From NCBI GenBank assembly GCA_950071955.1, contig CATMOC010000322.1, forward strand, positions 1 to 5,165: DNA of 5,165 bases, read 5' to 3'. The stretch is from an uncultured Mesorhizobium sp. GTDB lineage: Bacteria; Pseudomonadota; Alphaproteobacteria; Rhizobiales; Rhizobiaceae. The translations under genes were made by a program, and so were the position numbers. The notes beneath the pieces are model-generated. The model had not been told where the DNA came from. It did no database searches and was given only the letters and a program-made list of their open reading frames with translations. Numbering within the stretch: position 1 is the first letter of the stretch; each line of letters begins with the position of its first letter. Of this stretch, positions 4,693 to 5,165 are shown in pieces.

Positions 4693-5165
4693 ATGGCGTA
4701 TCCCATCACCATCCCCAAGCTCGGCCTCACCATGACCGACTGCACGCTTGTCGAATGGATGAAGCAGGACGGCGACCGCGTCGCGGCGGGCGAAATCCTC
4801 TTCGCCGTCGAGACCGACAAGATGGTCAACGAGATTGAGGCCGAGCGGGACGGCTACCTTCGTCGCACCGCCGGGCCGGACACGGTGCACCTGGTCGGCG
4901 ACACGGTGGGCTATCTGCATGACAGCTGCGAGGCGGCGCTGCAGGATGATCCGCCCCGCGCGCCCGCCGCGGCATCGTCCTCCCGGGTCGAGCCGGCGCC
5001 GAGCGAGGAGCCGGAGCGCGCCACGCCGGAAGGCATGGTCCTCTCGATGCAGGCGCGAACGGGCGACGGCACGCGCCTCTTCATCTCCCCCGTGGCGCGG
5101 ACCATTGCCTCGACGCACGGCCTCGACATCGCCGAACTGGAGGGGCTCGGCAGCGGCCCGGGGGG
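4693..5165 (+). CDS. Dihydrolipoyl acyltransferase (E2), N-terminal part, cut by window end
   Basis: The frame is open from ATG 4693 to the right edge, giving 157 codons, so the gene is incomplete and its catalytic domain is not visible. Residues 1-80 form a lipoyl domain: IPKLGLTM, then EWMKQDGDRV, then ETDKMVNEIEA, in which Lys43 is the lipoylation site; the canonical sequence is often TDKA. A linker rich in Ala, Pro, Ser and Glu (about 85-115) acts as a flexible arm. From about 130 a peripheral subunit-binding domain begins, FISPVARTIASTHGLDIAEL...GSGPGG, which docks E1 or E3. The product shuttles the acyl group from E1 to CoA. GAGG (4681-4684) precedes the start by 8 nt, and the gap from E1 beta is 10 nt, so it belongs to the same operon. 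Whether its missing C-terminus is a normal acyltransferase or an alpha/beta-hydrolase-like AcoC form cannot be told. Confidence 0.9.
   Translation, partial: MAYPITIPKLGLTMTDCTLVEWMKQDGDRVAAGEILFAVETDKMVNEIEAERDGYLRRTAGPDTVHLVGDTVGYLHDSCEAALQDDPPRAPAAASSSRVEPAPSEEPERATPEGMVLSMQARTGDGTRLFISPVARTIASTHGLDIAELEGLGSGPG

Noticed and set aside
2701..4829. Long - strand open frames opposite the E1 alpha, E1 beta and E2 genes
   Set aside because: The + strand proteins have complete family motifs across the whole stretch, while the antisense translations are low-complexity and resemble no family.
1..5165. CRISPR arrays, tRNA or rRNA genes, insertion sequences, transposases or integrases
   Set aside because: No regularly spaced repeats, RNA gene signatures or mobile-element proteins are visible; the rearrangement at recQ is inferred only from the truncation.

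Overview
The window is GC-rich DNA that most likely comes from an alphaproteobacterium. The evidence is the high GC content with strong G/C use at third codon positions, a DUF1127 (YjiS-type) small protein gene at the left edge, and the style of the catabolic genes. The genus cannot be fixed from this sequence alone.

Left part (1 to about 540): this looks like an edge of ordinary chromosome. It holds the 3' end of a DUF1127 gene on the + strand and, converging on it, a piece of the C-terminus of RecQ helicase on the - strand. Only the HRDC domain of RecQ remains. The helicase body is absent because a TetR-family gene occupies its place, so this is probably a truncated remnant at a rearrangement or insertion boundary. 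A striking 34-bp near-perfect palindrome lies inside the DUF1127 coding sequence.

Middle part (575 to 1577): a TetR-family regulator gene (+) is followed by a 349-bp non-coding region. Its distal half holds a good sigma-70-like promoter whose -10 box lies inside a perfect 7+4+7 inverted repeat, TTATACT-GATA-AGTATAA. This is a likely operator for the adjacent TetR protein. A phased direct repeat, an upstream inverted repeat and a palindrome-rich leader surround it.

Right part (1578 to 5165): four tightly packed + strand genes encode an acyl-CoA dehydrogenase, the E1 alpha and E1 beta subunits of a thiamine-diphosphate 2-oxoacid/acetoin dehydrogenase, and a dihydrolipoyl acyltransferase (E2) cut by the window end. 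Spacings are 10 nt, a one-base overlap and 10 nt, so they almost certainly form one operon. The E1/E2 proteins resemble the acetoin dehydrogenase (AcoABC) type more than housekeeping pyruvate dehydrogenase.

Inferred logic: the E1/E2 complex would cleave or oxidatively decarboxylate a 2-oxoacid or acetoin-like diketone/ketol and transfer the acyl group to CoA. The acyl-CoA dehydrogenase would then form the enoyl-CoA, or would act earlier on a related acyl-CoA. A TetR protein of the acyl-CoA-sensing style would hold the operon off until a CoA-thioester intermediate appears. The pairing of an acyl-CoA dehydrogenase with an AcoABC-like complex under TetR control, rather than the classical AcoR activator, is the most unusual aspect. 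The substrate cannot be read from the sequence.
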